Below are positions 1-10,190 of a stretch of 64,000 nucleotides of DNA, in pieces. The stretch's first letter is position 1, and the number at the start of each line of letters is the position of its first letter. The DNA lies in contig JAIKYD010000040.1 of the NCBI GenBank assembly GCA_024683485.1, forward strand, positions 1 to 64,000, written 5' to 3'. The position numbers and the translations under genes are program-made. Source of the stretch: Saccharofermentans sp. GTDB taxonomy: Bacteria > Bacillota > Clostridia > Saccharofermentanales > Saccharofermentanaceae. The notes below the pieces were generated by a model that saw only the letters and a program-made list of their open reading frames with translations, ran no database searches and had not been told where the DNA came from.

Positions 1-127
1 CGGGAACCTGGAAACGGTTCTTGTTCTTGTTGTAAGACTTCTTTAAAGCTCCGTTCCACTCTTCCTTGTTAGCCTGAAGGCTGATTACTACCTGAGAGTG
101 TTCTTTCTTCTCAATTGTGGATGCCAT
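1..127 (-). CDS. tig: Trigger factor, N-terminal part (truncated by window edge)
   Basis: Minus-strand translation MASTIEKKEHSQVVISLQANKEEWNGALKKSYNKNKNRFQVPG matches the trigger factor N-terminus; AGGAGG RBS just upstream of the ATG. Confidence 0.85.
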   Translation of the reverse strand, partial: MASTIEKKEHSQVVISLQANKEEWNGALKKSYNKNKNRFQVP

Positions 128-204
128 GTTATATCCTCCAATAATTATAATTTATGAATTAGCCGAATATGAATTGTATCACAGCGCAGTCAGAGATTGC
201 AATA

Positions 205-729
205 TTATAATACGTTAACTTGTATTCCCTTTAAGACATCAAGTGTGGCCTGATGGAGCTTAGGATCGAATGAAGCCGTAAGTTTTGAGTCTACTATTAT
301 CTCTGCCTCAGGCGCTGCAGCCTTGGCCAGAACGGCATTTGAGAGCACACAGATGTTGGATACGAGACCGCAGATCTCGATGGATTTGATCTCCTTGCTG
401 TTCTCTTCAAGATATTTAGCAAGTTCCATGCTTCCGAAACAGGGCTTTTCATATGCCTTCATGCCGGCAAGGACAGGCTTAAGTTCATCACAAAGCCCCC
501 ATCCGTCTGAACCCTTGATGCAGTGAGGTACGGGAAGGTTCTTGCCTTCCTGGGTGTCCATGTAGTTCTCCTGGTGGGTATCAAGCGTATAGACTACCTC
601 GTCACCTTCAGATTCATATTCCTTAATCCTGGCGATTATGCCTGGGATGATCTTATCAGCCCCTTCAAAGCCAAGGGCACCATCAATGAAATCCTTCTGC
701 ATGTCTACTACTACAAGAACTTTACACAT
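205..729 (-). CDS. Isochorismatase-family cysteine hydrolase / nicotinamidase-like
   Basis: MCKVLVVVDMQKDFIDGALGF...CGLVSNICVLSNA. The ORF track extends to 813, but an RBS (GGGAGGTGGACACA-ATG) supports a start at 729; the upstream extension runs into the tRNA gene. Confidence 0.85.
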   Translation of the reverse strand: MCKVLVVVDMQKDFIDGALGFEGADKIIPGIIARIKEYESEGDEVVYTLDTHQENYMDTQEGKNLPVPHCIKGSDGWGLCDELKPVLAGMKAYEKPCFGSMELAKYLEENSKEIKSIEICGLVSNICVLSNAVLAKAAAPEAEIIVDSKLTASFDPKLHQATLDVLKGIQVNVL

Positions 730-750
730 TGTGTCCACCTCCCGGGTAAT

Positions 751-781
751 AAAAAAGCTGTTACGCGGTGTAACAGCTTTT
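751..781 (-). terminator. Intrinsic terminator downstream of tRNA-Arg
   Basis: Perfect hairpin AAAGCTGTTAC-ACCGC-GTAACAGCTTTTTT read on the minus strand, 5 nt after the tRNA CCA end. Confidence 0.8.
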
Positions 782-785
782 AGTC

Positions 786-862
<77 letters not shown>

Positions 863-970
863 GTATAAGTATTGGTTTCCCAATAGCCTAATAAGTTTAT
901 TACTTGATGCCTTGAATGTCAATCACGTTTTCGTTAGAATAACTCCTATCGTTTATATGGGAGATAAATT

Positions 971-1711
971 ATGGAAAATTATAATCCTGATTCACAGCTG
1001 GTAAAAGAACTTCCACTGATTAATTGCAGAGAGTTGGGCGGCATGCCTCTTTCTGGCGGAAAGACTTTCAGATCAGGATTATTCCTTCGTTCAGGCTCTC
1101 CCGAATGGCTTAAACCTGACCAGATCGAAGCCGTTAAGGCTTATGGCGTTAAGTCGGTAATCGACCTTCGTGCCACCGATGAACTCAAAGGGACTGGCAA
1201 TCCTTTCTCTGAAGATCCCGATGTGAAATTTTACAACGTTCCCTTATTTAACGGTGATCCTAACGGCGACGATGACAAGACCATGGAGTTCATAATCAAC
1301 AACACTTTGGGTGATTACTATGTGATCATTGCTGAAGAGATGGGCGACCGCCTGGCTGAAATTATGAGAATATTACTTTCTTCTTCGGGACTTACTCTTT
1401 TCCACTGTGCCCACGGTAAGGACAGGACCGGCGTGGTTGCTGCCCTGCTCTATCTTCTTGCCGGTGCTTCAAGAGCAAACATAGTAAAGAATTACGCTGT
1501 TTCATATGAATACCTGAAAGATTTCCTTGCTCCGTCCATTGCAAAGCTTCCTGACAACATGAAGCACATCCTTAAATCGGATGCACATAACATGGAGACT
1601 TTCCTCGATTATATCGACAGGAAATGGTACGGAGATGCAGCCAACCTGCTTATTGCTAATGGTTTTTCAACTGAAGAGATAAATGCATTAAAAATGAAAT
1701 GCATTGGTTAA
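971..1711 (+). CDS. Tyrosine-protein phosphatase family (Y_phosphatase3-like)
   Basis: HCAHGKDRTG P-loop (CX5R) and NCRELGG motif. Confidence 0.85.
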   Translation: MENYNPDSQLVKELPLINCRELGGMPLSGGKTFRSGLFLRSGSPEWLKPDQIEAVKAYGVKSVIDLRATDELKGTGNPFSEDPDVKFYNVPLFNGDPNGDDDKTMEFIINNTLGDYYVIIAEEMGDRLAEIMRILLSSSGLTLFHCAHGKDRTGVVAALLYLLAGASRANIVKNYAVSYEYLKDFLAPSIAKLPDNMKHILKSDAHNMETFLDYIDRKWYGDAANLLIANGFSTEEINALKMKCIG

Positions 1712-1732
1712 TATCATATAAATGCGCAAATA

Positions 1733-2797
1733 CTAATTCTGCTTATTTGCTTGTTTAGCAAAGATATTACTGCCTATTTTCCTTATAAACGATGAAAAAT
1801 AATACAGTAATAACGCAGATATAACGGTTAGCACTAAGGCCAAAGGAATAGCTATCAAACGGTTGGGAATGTATTCAACGCAGCCTAAATCGCTCTGAAC
1901 AAAAACGTGATGAACAAGATAAATGTCGTATGAATATTTGTCAGACCAATCCAAAAGCTTCCGGACTCCGGCTTTACACACAAGATTTTTGACTAATCCT
2001 CTCACAAGCAAACATATTGTTATACCAAGTGACAAATGTCCATATTCTTTGAAATTTCCGTAATTTACTTCAAAAGCATATGGAAGATCACTGTGCGGCC
2101 AATATTCGATTCTAAACTGAATAGGGATAATCAATAGACATAAAGCAATAAATACACCTAAGAAGATCCTTTTCTCAACCTTATTTCTTTTTTCAATCCG
2201 GCTGTAAATCAGTCCTAAAATGTAATTGTTTATCCAAGCCGCAGAAAAATTGGAAAATAGATTCTGTACAACCACATGCACAACAATTAACAACAAAATA
2301 AAACCTATCCAGGATTTTATTCTGTTTTCTTTATCAATCGCATAAATAACTTGTCTTAGGATCGGAGTTAAAAGATAACAAAACAAAATCATAGGAATAA
2401 ACCATAAATGTTCCAGTCCATGAATGAACCCGGATAAAGTTAATAAGTCCGATATTTTATCCCAGTCAACATTTTGAGACGTAAAACAAATGATCGGTAT
2501 AAGGACTATAGCAATAAAAACATAATAATCGATCAGAACCTTCGGAAAACATTTCTTATAAAACGGCACAGCTTCCAGCTTCTCTTTATTTCCGTATAAA
2601 TATCCTGAAATAAAGAGGAACATCTGAATTCCGACATTAAACCACCATGCCCAGGAAATATGAGCTCCATAGATATCTGTGGCAAAATCATCCCGTTGCA
2701 TTATATGGCATGAAACAATGAACAGCATTGCCAACAATCTGACAAAACTGATTGAATAATCCTTAATCTGTTTTGTGTTTGTTATGCTGTCATTCAT
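1733..2797 (-). CDS. Acyltransferase 3 family membrane protein
   Basis: Multiple TM helices; SFVRLLAMLFIVSCHI N-terminus and HLWFIPMILFCYLLTPIL motif typical of acyltransferase-3 proteins. Confidence 0.8.
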   Translation of the reverse strand: MNDSITNTKQIKDYSISFVRLLAMLFIVSCHIMQRDDFATDIYGAHISWAWWFNVGIQMFLFISGYLYGNKEKLEAVPFYKKCFPKVLIDYYVFIAIVLIPIICFTSQNVDWDKISDLLTLSGFIHGLEHLWFIPMILFCYLLTPILRQVIYAIDKENRIKSWIGFILLLIVVHVVVQNLFSNFSAAWINNYILGLIYSRIEKRNKVEKRIFLGVFIALCLLIIPIQFRIEYWPHSDLPYAFEVNYGNFKEYGHLSLGITICLLVRGLVKNLVCKAGVRKLLDWSDKYSYDIYLVHHVFVQSDLGCVEYIPNRLIAIPLALVLTVISALLLYYFSSFIRKIGSNIFAKQANKQN

Positions 2798-2823
2798 AAT
2801 ACTGTATGCAGGATTATTGCCGA

Positions 2824-4119
2824 TTAACTGACAGGCTCGCCTAATCTGATAGTCGATACGTTGCCGTATTCGTCGAACTCGAATGACAATGCGAACTCAC
2901 CGTCACCATTCTTGAAGGAACCGGTATAACCGCACTCGTCAAACATCGGATAGACCAGAAGCAGCTCTGAAATGTTCATTCCGATATAAAGGTCCTCGGA
3001 TAACGAGAAAACAGATTGTTTCCTGAATACTACTGAAGAAAGCCTTCCTGATGTCCACTGCCCGTTCTCGAACTCGGCATCAAGGCGTATTGTCATGCCG
3101 GAATAAGCAAGGATAACCTGATCTTCCGTATGTGTTGACACAATGGGGTCTCCCAAAAGATAACGGATCTCACTTGATGTATAGGTCGAACCCATTCTGA
3201 GTCTTGCTGCACCATCTCTTGAGAAACGGAGTTCTTTTATTGATGCTGGTATATCATCTTCCACAAGGAATTTACCGTCTGACTTAAGTCTCAATTCCAC
3301 TGTCTTTGACACGATCTTAGTGCCGTCTGAAGAAAATACCTCAGGAATGACATAAGTAATATGCGTCGGTGAGAAAAGCTTGATCTCATAGTCTGATGTG
3401 ACAGTCTTAACCTTGAGCCTGTAGTAATCAGCTATGTATTCTGCCTTAGCTTGAATAACTGAGTTAAGATAGATATCCGAGTTATAAGTAGACTTGATGA
3501 CGGCTTCAAGACCATCGACATTACCATCATCGATCATCTCAAAGTAGTGGTTGATATAAGAATACGCAAGCATAGAATCAACTATAAAGTCTCCCGGAAG
3601 AGAATAAACGTTGTCCTTCTTTGAGAGCATAAACATTACAGGCGGAGCGCTCGGAGCCTTATCTTTTGAATAACAGAGCTCGACTACATCCAGGTCGCCA
3701 TATTTGTAGACGGACTGAAAACCGTCCATCTCGCCACTGTCTATTGATGCAAAATATGCCTGTTTATCCTCTTCATTCAATATTCTGAAAGAATCAGGAG
3801 TGCCGTGTTCTGATGAGTTCTTTCTTAAAATAGAACAGTACTCTGAGAACATTGAATACGAAAGACCGTCAAGCTGGTTCTTGGGAAACTTGGCATAGCA
3901 GTCTGCAACGTTGGCATCACTTATAACCGCATTAGTTACAAGCCTTGCAAGTTCGGCTTCAGATAAGGGCTTCTGTGTAACGCCGTGGGTAAGATTATCT
4001 ATTAAGTTACATCCGGTAAGTCCCAAAACTCCGAATACTACGGAAATACACATGATAACAGCAAGGGCTCTTGTAAGAGCACCTTTGAATACTTTCCTGC
4101 TGTTATCTGCTTTATTCAC
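2824..4119 (-). CDS. Putative lipoprotein, unknown function
   Basis: Signal/lipobox GVLGLTGCN. GTG start at about 4119 preferred (AGAGGA RBS); the ORF-track start at 4155 overlaps rlmB. Confidence 0.6.
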   Translation of the reverse strand: MNKADNSRKVFKGALTRALAVIMCISVVFGVLGLTGCNLIDNLTHGVTQKPLSEAELARLVTNAVISDANVADCYAKFPKNQLDGLSYSMFSEYCSILRKNSSEHGTPDSFRILNEEDKQAYFASIDSGEMDGFQSVYKYGDLDVVELCYSKDKAPSAPPVMFMLSKKDNVYSLPGDFIVDSMLAYSYINHYFEMIDDGNVDGLEAVIKSTYNSDIYLNSVIQAKAEYIADYYRLKVKTVTSDYEIKLFSPTHITYVIPEVFSSDGTKIVSKTVELRLKSDGKFLVEDDIPASIKELRFSRDGAARLRMGSTYTSSEIRYLLGDPIVSTHTEDQVILAYSGMTIRLDAEFENGQWTSGRLSSVVFRKQSVFSLSEDLYIGMNISELLLVYPMFDECGYTGSFKNGDGEFALSFEFDEYGNVSTIRLGEPVS

Positions 4120-4120
4120 T

Positions 4121-4987
4121 TTAATCCTCTTTTCTTCTCTTCGCCTGTGCCTCAAAGAGAACTACTCCTGCTGCAACAGCGGCATTAAGGCTGTTAACGT
4201 GACCTGACATCGGAATGGATACCGTGAAATCACAGCATTTTCTGACGCCGTCTCTCATGCCGTCACCTTCACTGCCGATAACCACTACGAGATTACCTGA
4301 ATAATCAGCATTGTGGTATTCGTAGTCGGCATTCATGTCAGTACCGCAGACCCAGAAGTTTTCTTTCTCCTTAAGTCTTGTAAGCGTCTGCGCAAGGTTG
4401 GTTACTCTTGCGACGGGCACGTATTCGATGGCACCTGCCGAAGCCTTGGCGACCATTGAATCTAATGCGACAGAACGTCTCTCAGGGATGATGACACCGT
4501 CAACGCCGCAGCAGTCGGAGATCCTCAGGATAGAGCCAAGATTATAGGCATCCTTAATCTCATCCAATGCTACGAGAAGAGCCGGTCTTCCTTCTTCCCT
4601 GCACTTAGCTATTATCTCATCAAGATCGGCATAGCTATGAGGCGCAACTGAGGCAATAACACCCTGATGGTTATGAGTGGCACTCATCTTATCGAGGATC
4701 TGTCTTGTAGCTCTTGTTACTACGATGCCGCGCTTGTTTGCTTCATCTAAGATCCTGATGAGTCCGTGATCTAACGGCTTGTCTCCCTCAGGCTTTAAGA
4801 TCCAGATCTTGTTGAAGTCCCTTCCTGCCGCCAAAGCTTCAGTTACGGCATTTCTGCCTTCGAGCTTATCTGTTGCCCCCTCATTAGTGAAAGCATCGTC
4901 CTGACGCGGACGTCTTTCCTGGGATCTTGCACCTTCAGGTCTTCTCTGTCTCTTATCCTGGTTAAAATGTCTCTTGCCTTTATCCAT
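4121..4987 (-). CDS. rlmB: 23S rRNA (guanosine-2'-O-)-methyltransferase RlmB / TrmH family
   Basis: LEGRNAVTEAL, ALDEIKDAYNLGSILRISDCCGVDGVIIPERRS, VIGSEGDGM, IPMSGHVNSLNAAVAAGV motifs; next to mrnC and cysS as in other Firmicutes. Confidence 0.92.
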   Translation of the reverse strand: MDKGKRHFNQDKRQRRPEGARSQERRPRQDDAFTNEGATDKLEGRNAVTEALAAGRDFNKIWILKPEGDKPLDHGLIRILDEANKRGIVVTRATRQILDKMSATHNHQGVIASVAPHSYADLDEIIAKCREEGRPALLVALDEIKDAYNLGSILRISDCCGVDGVIIPERRSVALDSMVAKASAGAIEYVPVARVTNLAQTLTRLKEKENFWVCGTDMNADYEYHNADYSGNLVVVIGSEGDGMRDGVRKCCDFTVSIPMSGHVNSLNAAVAAGVVLFEAQAKRRKED

Positions 4988-4989
4988 CT

Positions 4990-5412
4990 TTATGTCTCTG
5001 TTTCCTTGGTTATCACGCCGTCACATATATCGAAGCTCTTATAGATCAGGTATTCCATTCTCGGTTCCTCGTTATTGAGGAAAAGATAACCGATAAGAGC
5101 TTCAAATCCGGTCGCATACATATAGTCTGCATGGTTTGCGTTCTTAGATACGGCATGAGGATTTGAATTCTTGCCGCGCCTGAAATAATCCGTCTCTGTC
5201 TCCGTCAGTTCATCTGCCAGAATCCTTATGCTTGCGGCCTGGGCTTCAGCCGATACATAACGGACTGTGTTGTTATGCATCTTGTTGTTGCTGCCGGCCC
5301 CAAGAGTCGCCGACTTGCATCTGGCATAGAGCTCGTAGATTGAGTCGCCTATGTATGCAAGAACCAACGGCGAGACTTCTCTTAAGTCCTGGGCAATGAA
5401 CGGTTTGATCAT
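4990..5412 (-). CDS. mrnC: Mini-ribonuclease III
   Basis: SPLVLAYIGDSIYELYARC and TGFEALIGYLFL; location between cysS and rlmB. Confidence 0.9.
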   Translation of the reverse strand: MIKPFIAQDLREVSPLVLAYIGDSIYELYARCKSATLGAGSNNKMHNNTVRYVSAEAQAASIRILADELTETETDYFRRGKNSNPHAVSKNANHADYMYATGFEALIGYLFLNNEEPRMEYLIYKSFDICDGVITKETET

Positions 5413-5415
5413 CAG

Positions 5416-6822
5416 TTACGCCTTCTCGATCTTAAAGCCGCCGGGTACGTCCTTTACGGTGTAGCCCTTAGCTTGGATCTCATCTCTGATCCTGTCTGCC
5501 TCAGCATAGTCCTTAGCCTTCTTGGCTTCAGCTCTCTTATTTGCAAGTTCTGTGATCTCTTCAGGGATCTCGTCTTCAAGATCTAAGAGGATTCCAAGAA
5601 CACCGGTAAGCTCAACGATCTTATCTCTTGCAGCCTGAAGCGTTTCTTTGGATACCTTTGCTTCCTGTGCGCTCGAGTTTGTCTGGCGTACAAGGTTAAA
5701 GATATCAGTGATCGCATCGGCACTGTTGAGGTCGTCATCCATGTGTGCCTTGAAGCTGTCAGTTGCTGCTGCTATTGCATCGTTAAGAACCTTATCAGCT
5801 TCCGGCTCACCTGCAAGGTTACCGCTGTTAAGTACGAAGTCTGCATTTCTTACGCAGTTGGAGATTCTTCCAAGGCTCGTCTGCGCTGCTGCAAGAAGCT
5901 CGTCAGAGAAATTGATGGGGCTTCTGTAATGTCCCAAAAGTATGAAGAATCTTACGACGTTATAGGGATACTTCTTTACGATGTCTCTAATCGTGAAGAA
6001 GTTGCCCAAAGACTTACTCATCTTCTCACCGTCGATGTTGACGAATGCGTTATGAACCCAGTAGTTGCAGAATGTGCACCCGTTTGCAGCTTCGCTCTGT
6101 GCGATCTCGTTCTCGTGGTGCGGGAAGATAAGATCCTGTCCGCCGCCGTGGATATCGATGGTATCACCAAGGTACTGCTTGATCATGGCAGAGCACTCAA
6201 TGTGCCAGCCGGGTCTTCCCTCACCCCAGGGTGAACCCCATGAAGGCTCGCCTTCCTTCTTGAACTTCCAGACTGCGAAGTCACCGGGATTCTTCTTGCC
6301 TTCATAAGAAGCCTTACGCTCACCGCCGCCTGCTGCGAGCTCATCGAGATTATAGTGTGAGAGCTTACCGTAATCAGCCTTCTTGGTTACGTCGAAGTAA
6401 ACGCCGTCACCTTCGATAATGTATGTGAAGCCCTTCTCTTCCATTGCTTTGATAAGACCGATAATGGCCTTCATGGAATGAGTTGCTCTGGGCTGGTATG
6501 TCTGTCTCTTGATATTGAGACCGTCAGCATCAACGTAGTATTCCTTGATAAATCTGTCGGCAAGTTCTTCAACAGTAATGCCTTCTTCGTTGGCACGCTT
6601 GATCATCTTATCGTCGATGTCCGTGAAGTTCTGAACGAAAGTTACATCGTAACCGGAATACTCAAGATATCTGGCAAGCGTATCAAAAGTAACGAATGGT
6701 CTGGCATTGCCGAGATGGAAATAGTTATAGACCGTAGGGCCGCAAGCATACATCTTTACCTTGCCGGGCTCAATCGTCTTGAATTCTTCTTTTGTTCTTG
6801 TGAGTGTATTGTAAAGTTTCAT
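5416..6822 (-). CDS. cysS: Cysteinyl-tRNA synthetase
   Basis: [67 protein letters not shown]. Confidence 0.97.
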   Translation of the reverse strand: MKLYNTLTRTKEEFKTIEPGKVKMYACGPTVYNYFHLGNARPFVTFDTLARYLEYSGYDVTFVQNFTDIDDKMIKRANEEGITVEELADRFIKEYYVDADGLNIKRQTYQPRATHSMKAIIGLIKAMEEKGFTYIIEGDGVYFDVTKKADYGKLSHYNLDELAAGGGERKASYEGKKNPGDFAVWKFKKEGEPSWGSPWGEGRPGWHIECSAMIKQYLGDTIDIHGGGQDLIFPHHENEIAQSEAANGCTFCNYWVHNAFVNIDGEKMSKSLGNFFTIRDIVKKYPYNVVRFFILLGHYRSPINFSDELLAAAQTSLGRISNCVRNADFVLNSGNLAGEPEADKVLNDAIAAATDSFKAHMDDDLNSADAITDIFNLVRQTNSSAQEAKVSKETLQAARDKIVELTGVLGILLDLEDEIPEEITELANKRAEAKKAKDYAEADRIRDEIQAKGYTVKDVPGGFKIEKA

Positions 6823-6901
6823 AGTTGTTCTCCTGTCATATTGAATTAGTTAGATAGATATCAGCAAAAATCAACATCGACAGGATCTGCTATTAATAAG
6901 C

Positions 6902-6936
6902 AAAAAAACAACGCCTGCCACTATATGGGCAGCCGA
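6902..6936 (-). terminator. Intrinsic terminator of the candidate intergenic RNA upstream of cysS
   Basis: Minus strand CGGCTGCCCATATAGTGGCAGGCGTTGTTTTTTT: stem CTGCC/GGCAG with U-run. Confidence 0.65.
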
Positions 6937-7163
6937 GTCAAATGCATTCAAATTGTTTCCTTCAACAAGAAGTTCCATTACTTCTAACCTTCCGATAACC
7001 CCCGAAACAAAGTGGACTCTGATTGACACCCGGAAATCCAGGGCGGTGCTCAGGTGTCAGATCTCAATAGTCCAACTTACAAGGCTTTACATCAAAAAGA
7101 CAGGCCCAAGCTCCTTATTACGTCATGTAGGTCCAATTTAGAGGCCACCATGCTCGAGTTATT
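6902..7163 (-). ncRNA. Candidate structured non-coding RNA (~250 nt), family not recognised
   Basis: Extended -10 promoter (TTTTGATATAAT) on the minus strand just upstream, internal long hairpin (AAGTtGGACT...TGACACC...GGGTGTCA...AGTCCACTT), terminal U-run hairpin, no convincing ORF. Confidence 0.5.
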
Positions 7164-7260
7164 AGTATTATATCAAAATGTACGCGCATTAAAAATATTA
7201 TTCGGGAAATCCTAACGGTAAAAGAAGACCATTCTGGAAGAAAATCTCAAAAGTTCAAAA

Positions 7261-7298
7261 TAAAAACCTCCGCACAAGCAATCTGCGAGCACGGAGGA
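7261..7298 (-). terminator. Intrinsic terminator downstream of purB
   Basis: Minus strand CCTCCGTGCTCGCAGATTGCTTGTGCGGAGGTTTTTA. Confidence 0.75.
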
Positions 7299-7328
7299 CT
7301 TTGGTAATCGTGGACTAAATCTGTGATC

Positions 7329-8771
7329 TTAAACATTCAGTTCAACTTCACTTACTTCAAGGTCATCCTTATGCGCAGCCAACAACGGTCTGACACACTC
7401 ATTAAGGAATGTGTCAACCTGCTCGGGACATCGGCCTGTATAAAGCTTGGGATCTCTGAGTTTAATGAGTTCTTCCATCGTCATGCCAAACTTCGGATCA
7501 GCTGCGATCCTCTCGAGAAGATCGTTGGGCTTGCCTTCATTCTTAACAACAGAACCGGCCTGCATAGAGAGCTGGCGGATCTCCTCGTGGAGTTCCTGTC
7601 TGTTGCCGCCCTTCTTTGTTGCCTCCATCATAATATTCTCTGTCATCATGAACGGAAGCTCATCGAGAATGTGCTTCTCTATCATCTTGGGATAGACAAC
7701 AAGGCCTGATACAACGTTCGTGTAAATACCAAGGATGGCATCAACAGAAAGAAATGCCTCAGGCACTGAAATTCTCTTGTTTGCAGAGTCATCCAATGTT
7801 CTCTCGAACCACTGCTCTGAAGAAGTCATGGCAGGATTAAGAACATCTGCGATCACATATCTTGAGAGCGATGCGATCCTCTCAGATCTCATCGGGTTCC
7901 TCTTATAAGCCATAGCGGAAGATCCGATCTGATTCTTCTCAAAAGGCTCCTCGATCTCCTTCAGGTGCTGAAGAAGTCTTATATCATTGGAGAACTTGTG
8001 AGCACTCTGAGCAATGCCTGCAAGCGCTGAAAGAACTGTGAAATCGATCTTTCTGGAATAGGTCTGTCCTGATACATAATAGGACTGTTCAAAACCCATT
8101 TTCGCGCAGATCTTCTTATCAAGCTCAACGCACTTTGCATGATCCCCGTCGAAAAGATCATAGAAAGAAGCCTGTGTTCCGGTAGTGCCTTTGCACCCGA
8201 GGAGCTTTAACGAAGCGATCGCACTTTCGACTGTCTCAAGATCGAAAACAAGATCCTGAAGCCAGAGCGTAGCCCTCTTACCTACCGTAACGAGCTGAGC
8301 AGGCTGGAAATGAGTAAATCCCAAAGTAGGCATAGCCTTGTATTCATCTGCAAAATCAGCAAGTTTAGAGATAAGAACCACAAGTCTCTTCTTAATGAGT
8401 TCCAATGCTTCTCTCATTATGATGATATCTGTATTGTCACCGACATAGCATGATGTCGCGCCCAGATGGATGATGGCGTCAGCACCGGAACCTTTGACCT
8501 GCTTACCGTACGAATGAACATGGGCCATTACGTCGTGACGGCGGATCTTCTCCTCCGCAGCCGCATCCTCATAATCGATATCATCCTTATGTGCCTTGAG
8601 ATCAGCTATCTGTTCATCAGTAATGTTAAGACCTAACTCCTTCTCAGCCTCTGCAAGCGCGATCCAAAGAAGTCTCCACGTGCGGAACTTCTTGTCAGGT
8701 GAGAATATGTACTGCATCTCCTTGCTTGCATAGCGGGAGTTCAAAGGGCTCTCGTATGTATCTTTCATCAT
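7329..8771 (-). CDS. purB: Adenylosuccinate lyase
   Basis: SPLNSRYASKEM, GSSAMAYKRNPMRSERI signature, TLDDSANKRISVPEAFL. Confidence 0.95.
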   Translation of the reverse strand: MMKDTYESPLNSRYASKEMQYIFSPDKKFRTWRLLWIALAEAEKELGLNITDEQIADLKAHKDDIDYEDAAAEEKIRRHDVMAHVHSYGKQVKGSGADAIIHLGATSCYVGDNTDIIIMREALELIKKRLVVLISKLADFADEYKAMPTLGFTHFQPAQLVTVGKRATLWLQDLVFDLETVESAIASLKLLGCKGTTGTQASFYDLFDGDHAKCVELDKKICAKMGFEQSYYVSGQTYSRKIDFTVLSALAGIAQSAHKFSNDIRLLQHLKEIEEPFEKNQIGSSAMAYKRNPMRSERIASLSRYVIADVLNPAMTSSEQWFERTLDDSANKRISVPEAFLSVDAILGIYTNVVSGLVVYPKMIEKHILDELPFMMTENIMMEATKKGGNRQELHEEIRQLSMQAGSVVKNEGKPNDLLERIAADPKFGMTMEELIKLRDPKLYTGRCPEQVDTFLNECVRPLLAAHKDDLEVSEVELNV

Positions 8772-10060
8772 TAAAGATCCTCCAGCAATTTATCAACTGC
8801 TGTGATTTTAGCACAGATTGAGAGGATTCTGACGGCTTTCTCAATATCTTCAACTTCGGGGAAAGAAGGAGCAAGTCTTATATTCGAATCCTGGGGATCC
8901 TTTCCGTAAGGGAAACTTGCGCCTGCAGGAGTAAGCGCTACACCAGCCTCTTTGCACATTGCAACAACCCTGGTTGCTGTTCCGGGCATAGCATAAAAGC
9001 TTACGAAATATCCGCCCTTAGGATCTGTCCAGTGCCATAGATCTTTATTACCGCCAAGTTCCTCATTAAGAACTCTCTGGCATGCTTCGAACTTCGGACG
9101 GAGGATCTCGGCATGCTTCATCATATGCTCATAAACTGCTTCAGCACTGGGAAGGAATCTTGCGTGTGCAAGCTGGTTTACCTTGTTTGTGCAGATGGTC
9201 TGTGCGTTAAGGAACTTCTTTGCATAAGCCATATTGTCTTTATTGCAGGCAAAGCATGAGATTCCGCCGCCGGCAAAAGTGATCTTGGATGAAGATGCAA
9301 ATTCATAGACCCTATTGGCATGACCGTACTTCTCACAGAGAGAGAGCATGTCAGGGATTTTTCCCCATTCATTCCTGTCGCCCGAAAGATGGTGCACAAC
9401 ATAAGCGTTATCCCAGAAAAGCCTGAAATCAACTGCTCCGGTCTCCATTTTCGCAAGTCTGTCGCAAGTCTCTGCAGAATAAACAACGCCGTCAGGATTG
9501 CTGTAGCAAGGAACACACCAGATTCCCTTGACATTCTCATCCTTAACAAGTTCCTCAACAACATCCATATCAGGACCATTCTCGGTCATGGGAACAGGAA
9601 TGAGCTCGAATCCCATTGTCTCTGTTACTCTGAAATGCCTGTCATAACCCGGTGCGGGGCAAAGCCACTTTCTGCCTTCAACCTGTGACCAGGGCTTAGG
9701 TGAATCAACCTCACCGAAAACCATAGCGCGCATGATCGAATCGTACATCTGGTTAAGTGACGATGAATTACCCATGAATACATTCTCTTTGTCAGTACCG
9801 ATGATATCGGCAAAGATCGCCCTTATCTCTTCGATGCCGTCTGCAACACCGTAGTTTCTAGTATCCTGGCCTTTTATTGTCTTGTAACCGTCCTTGAGTG
9901 TGTCATATATATCGTTCGAAAGGTCAAGCTGGACCGGCGACGGTTTTCCGCGTGTCATGTCGAGCGTCAGATTAAGTGCCTTGTACTTCTCAAAGCGTTC
10001 GTTCAGCTCGCTTCTTTCAGACAGGAGCTCTTCCTTAGTCATCTCACGGTAACCCTTCAT
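8771..10060 (-). CDS. Putative aspartate aminotransferase (class I, MocR-unrelated type)
   Basis: LNLTLDMTRGKPSPVQLDLS, NYGVADGIEEIRAIFADIIG, PCYSNPDGVVYS, FASSSKITFAGGG (PLP lysine). Stop overlaps the purB start (TAATG). Confidence 0.85.
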   Translation of the reverse strand: MKGYREMTKEELLSERSELNERFEKYKALNLTLDMTRGKPSPVQLDLSNDIYDTLKDGYKTIKGQDTRNYGVADGIEEIRAIFADIIGTDKENVFMGNSSSLNQMYDSIMRAMVFGEVDSPKPWSQVEGRKWLCPAPGYDRHFRVTETMGFELIPVPMTENGPDMDVVEELVKDENVKGIWCVPCYSNPDGVVYSAETCDRLAKMETGAVDFRLFWDNAYVVHHLSGDRNEWGKIPDMLSLCEKYGHANRVYEFASSSKITFAGGGISCFACNKDNMAYAKKFLNAQTICTNKVNQLAHARFLPSAEAVYEHMMKHAEILRPKFEACQRVLNEELGGNKDLWHWTDPKGGYFVSFYAMPGTATRVVAMCKEAGVALTPAGASFPYGKDPQDSNIRLAPSFPEVEDIEKAVRILSICAKITAVDKLLEDL

Positions 10061-10190
10061 GATCGGCCAACCTTCCTTAAAATGAAATTTTGAATTTTGA
10101 ATCTTGCATTTTCGAGAACGGGTACCCGCCTCAAAACCTCAACAATTATAGTCTATTGCCTAATTAAAGCAATAAATAAAATTTGCTAAA

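Noticed and set aside
1733-2797. Acyltransferase gene as a horizontally acquired island
   Set aside because: Looks AT-richer than its neighbours by eye, but no mobile-element, repeat or integrase signals flank it; composition was not computed.
6823-7163. T-box riboswitch for cysS
   Set aside because: Terminator is present upstream of cysS, but no GGGTGGNACCGCG T-box sequence could be found on the minus strand, unlike the clear one for pheST.
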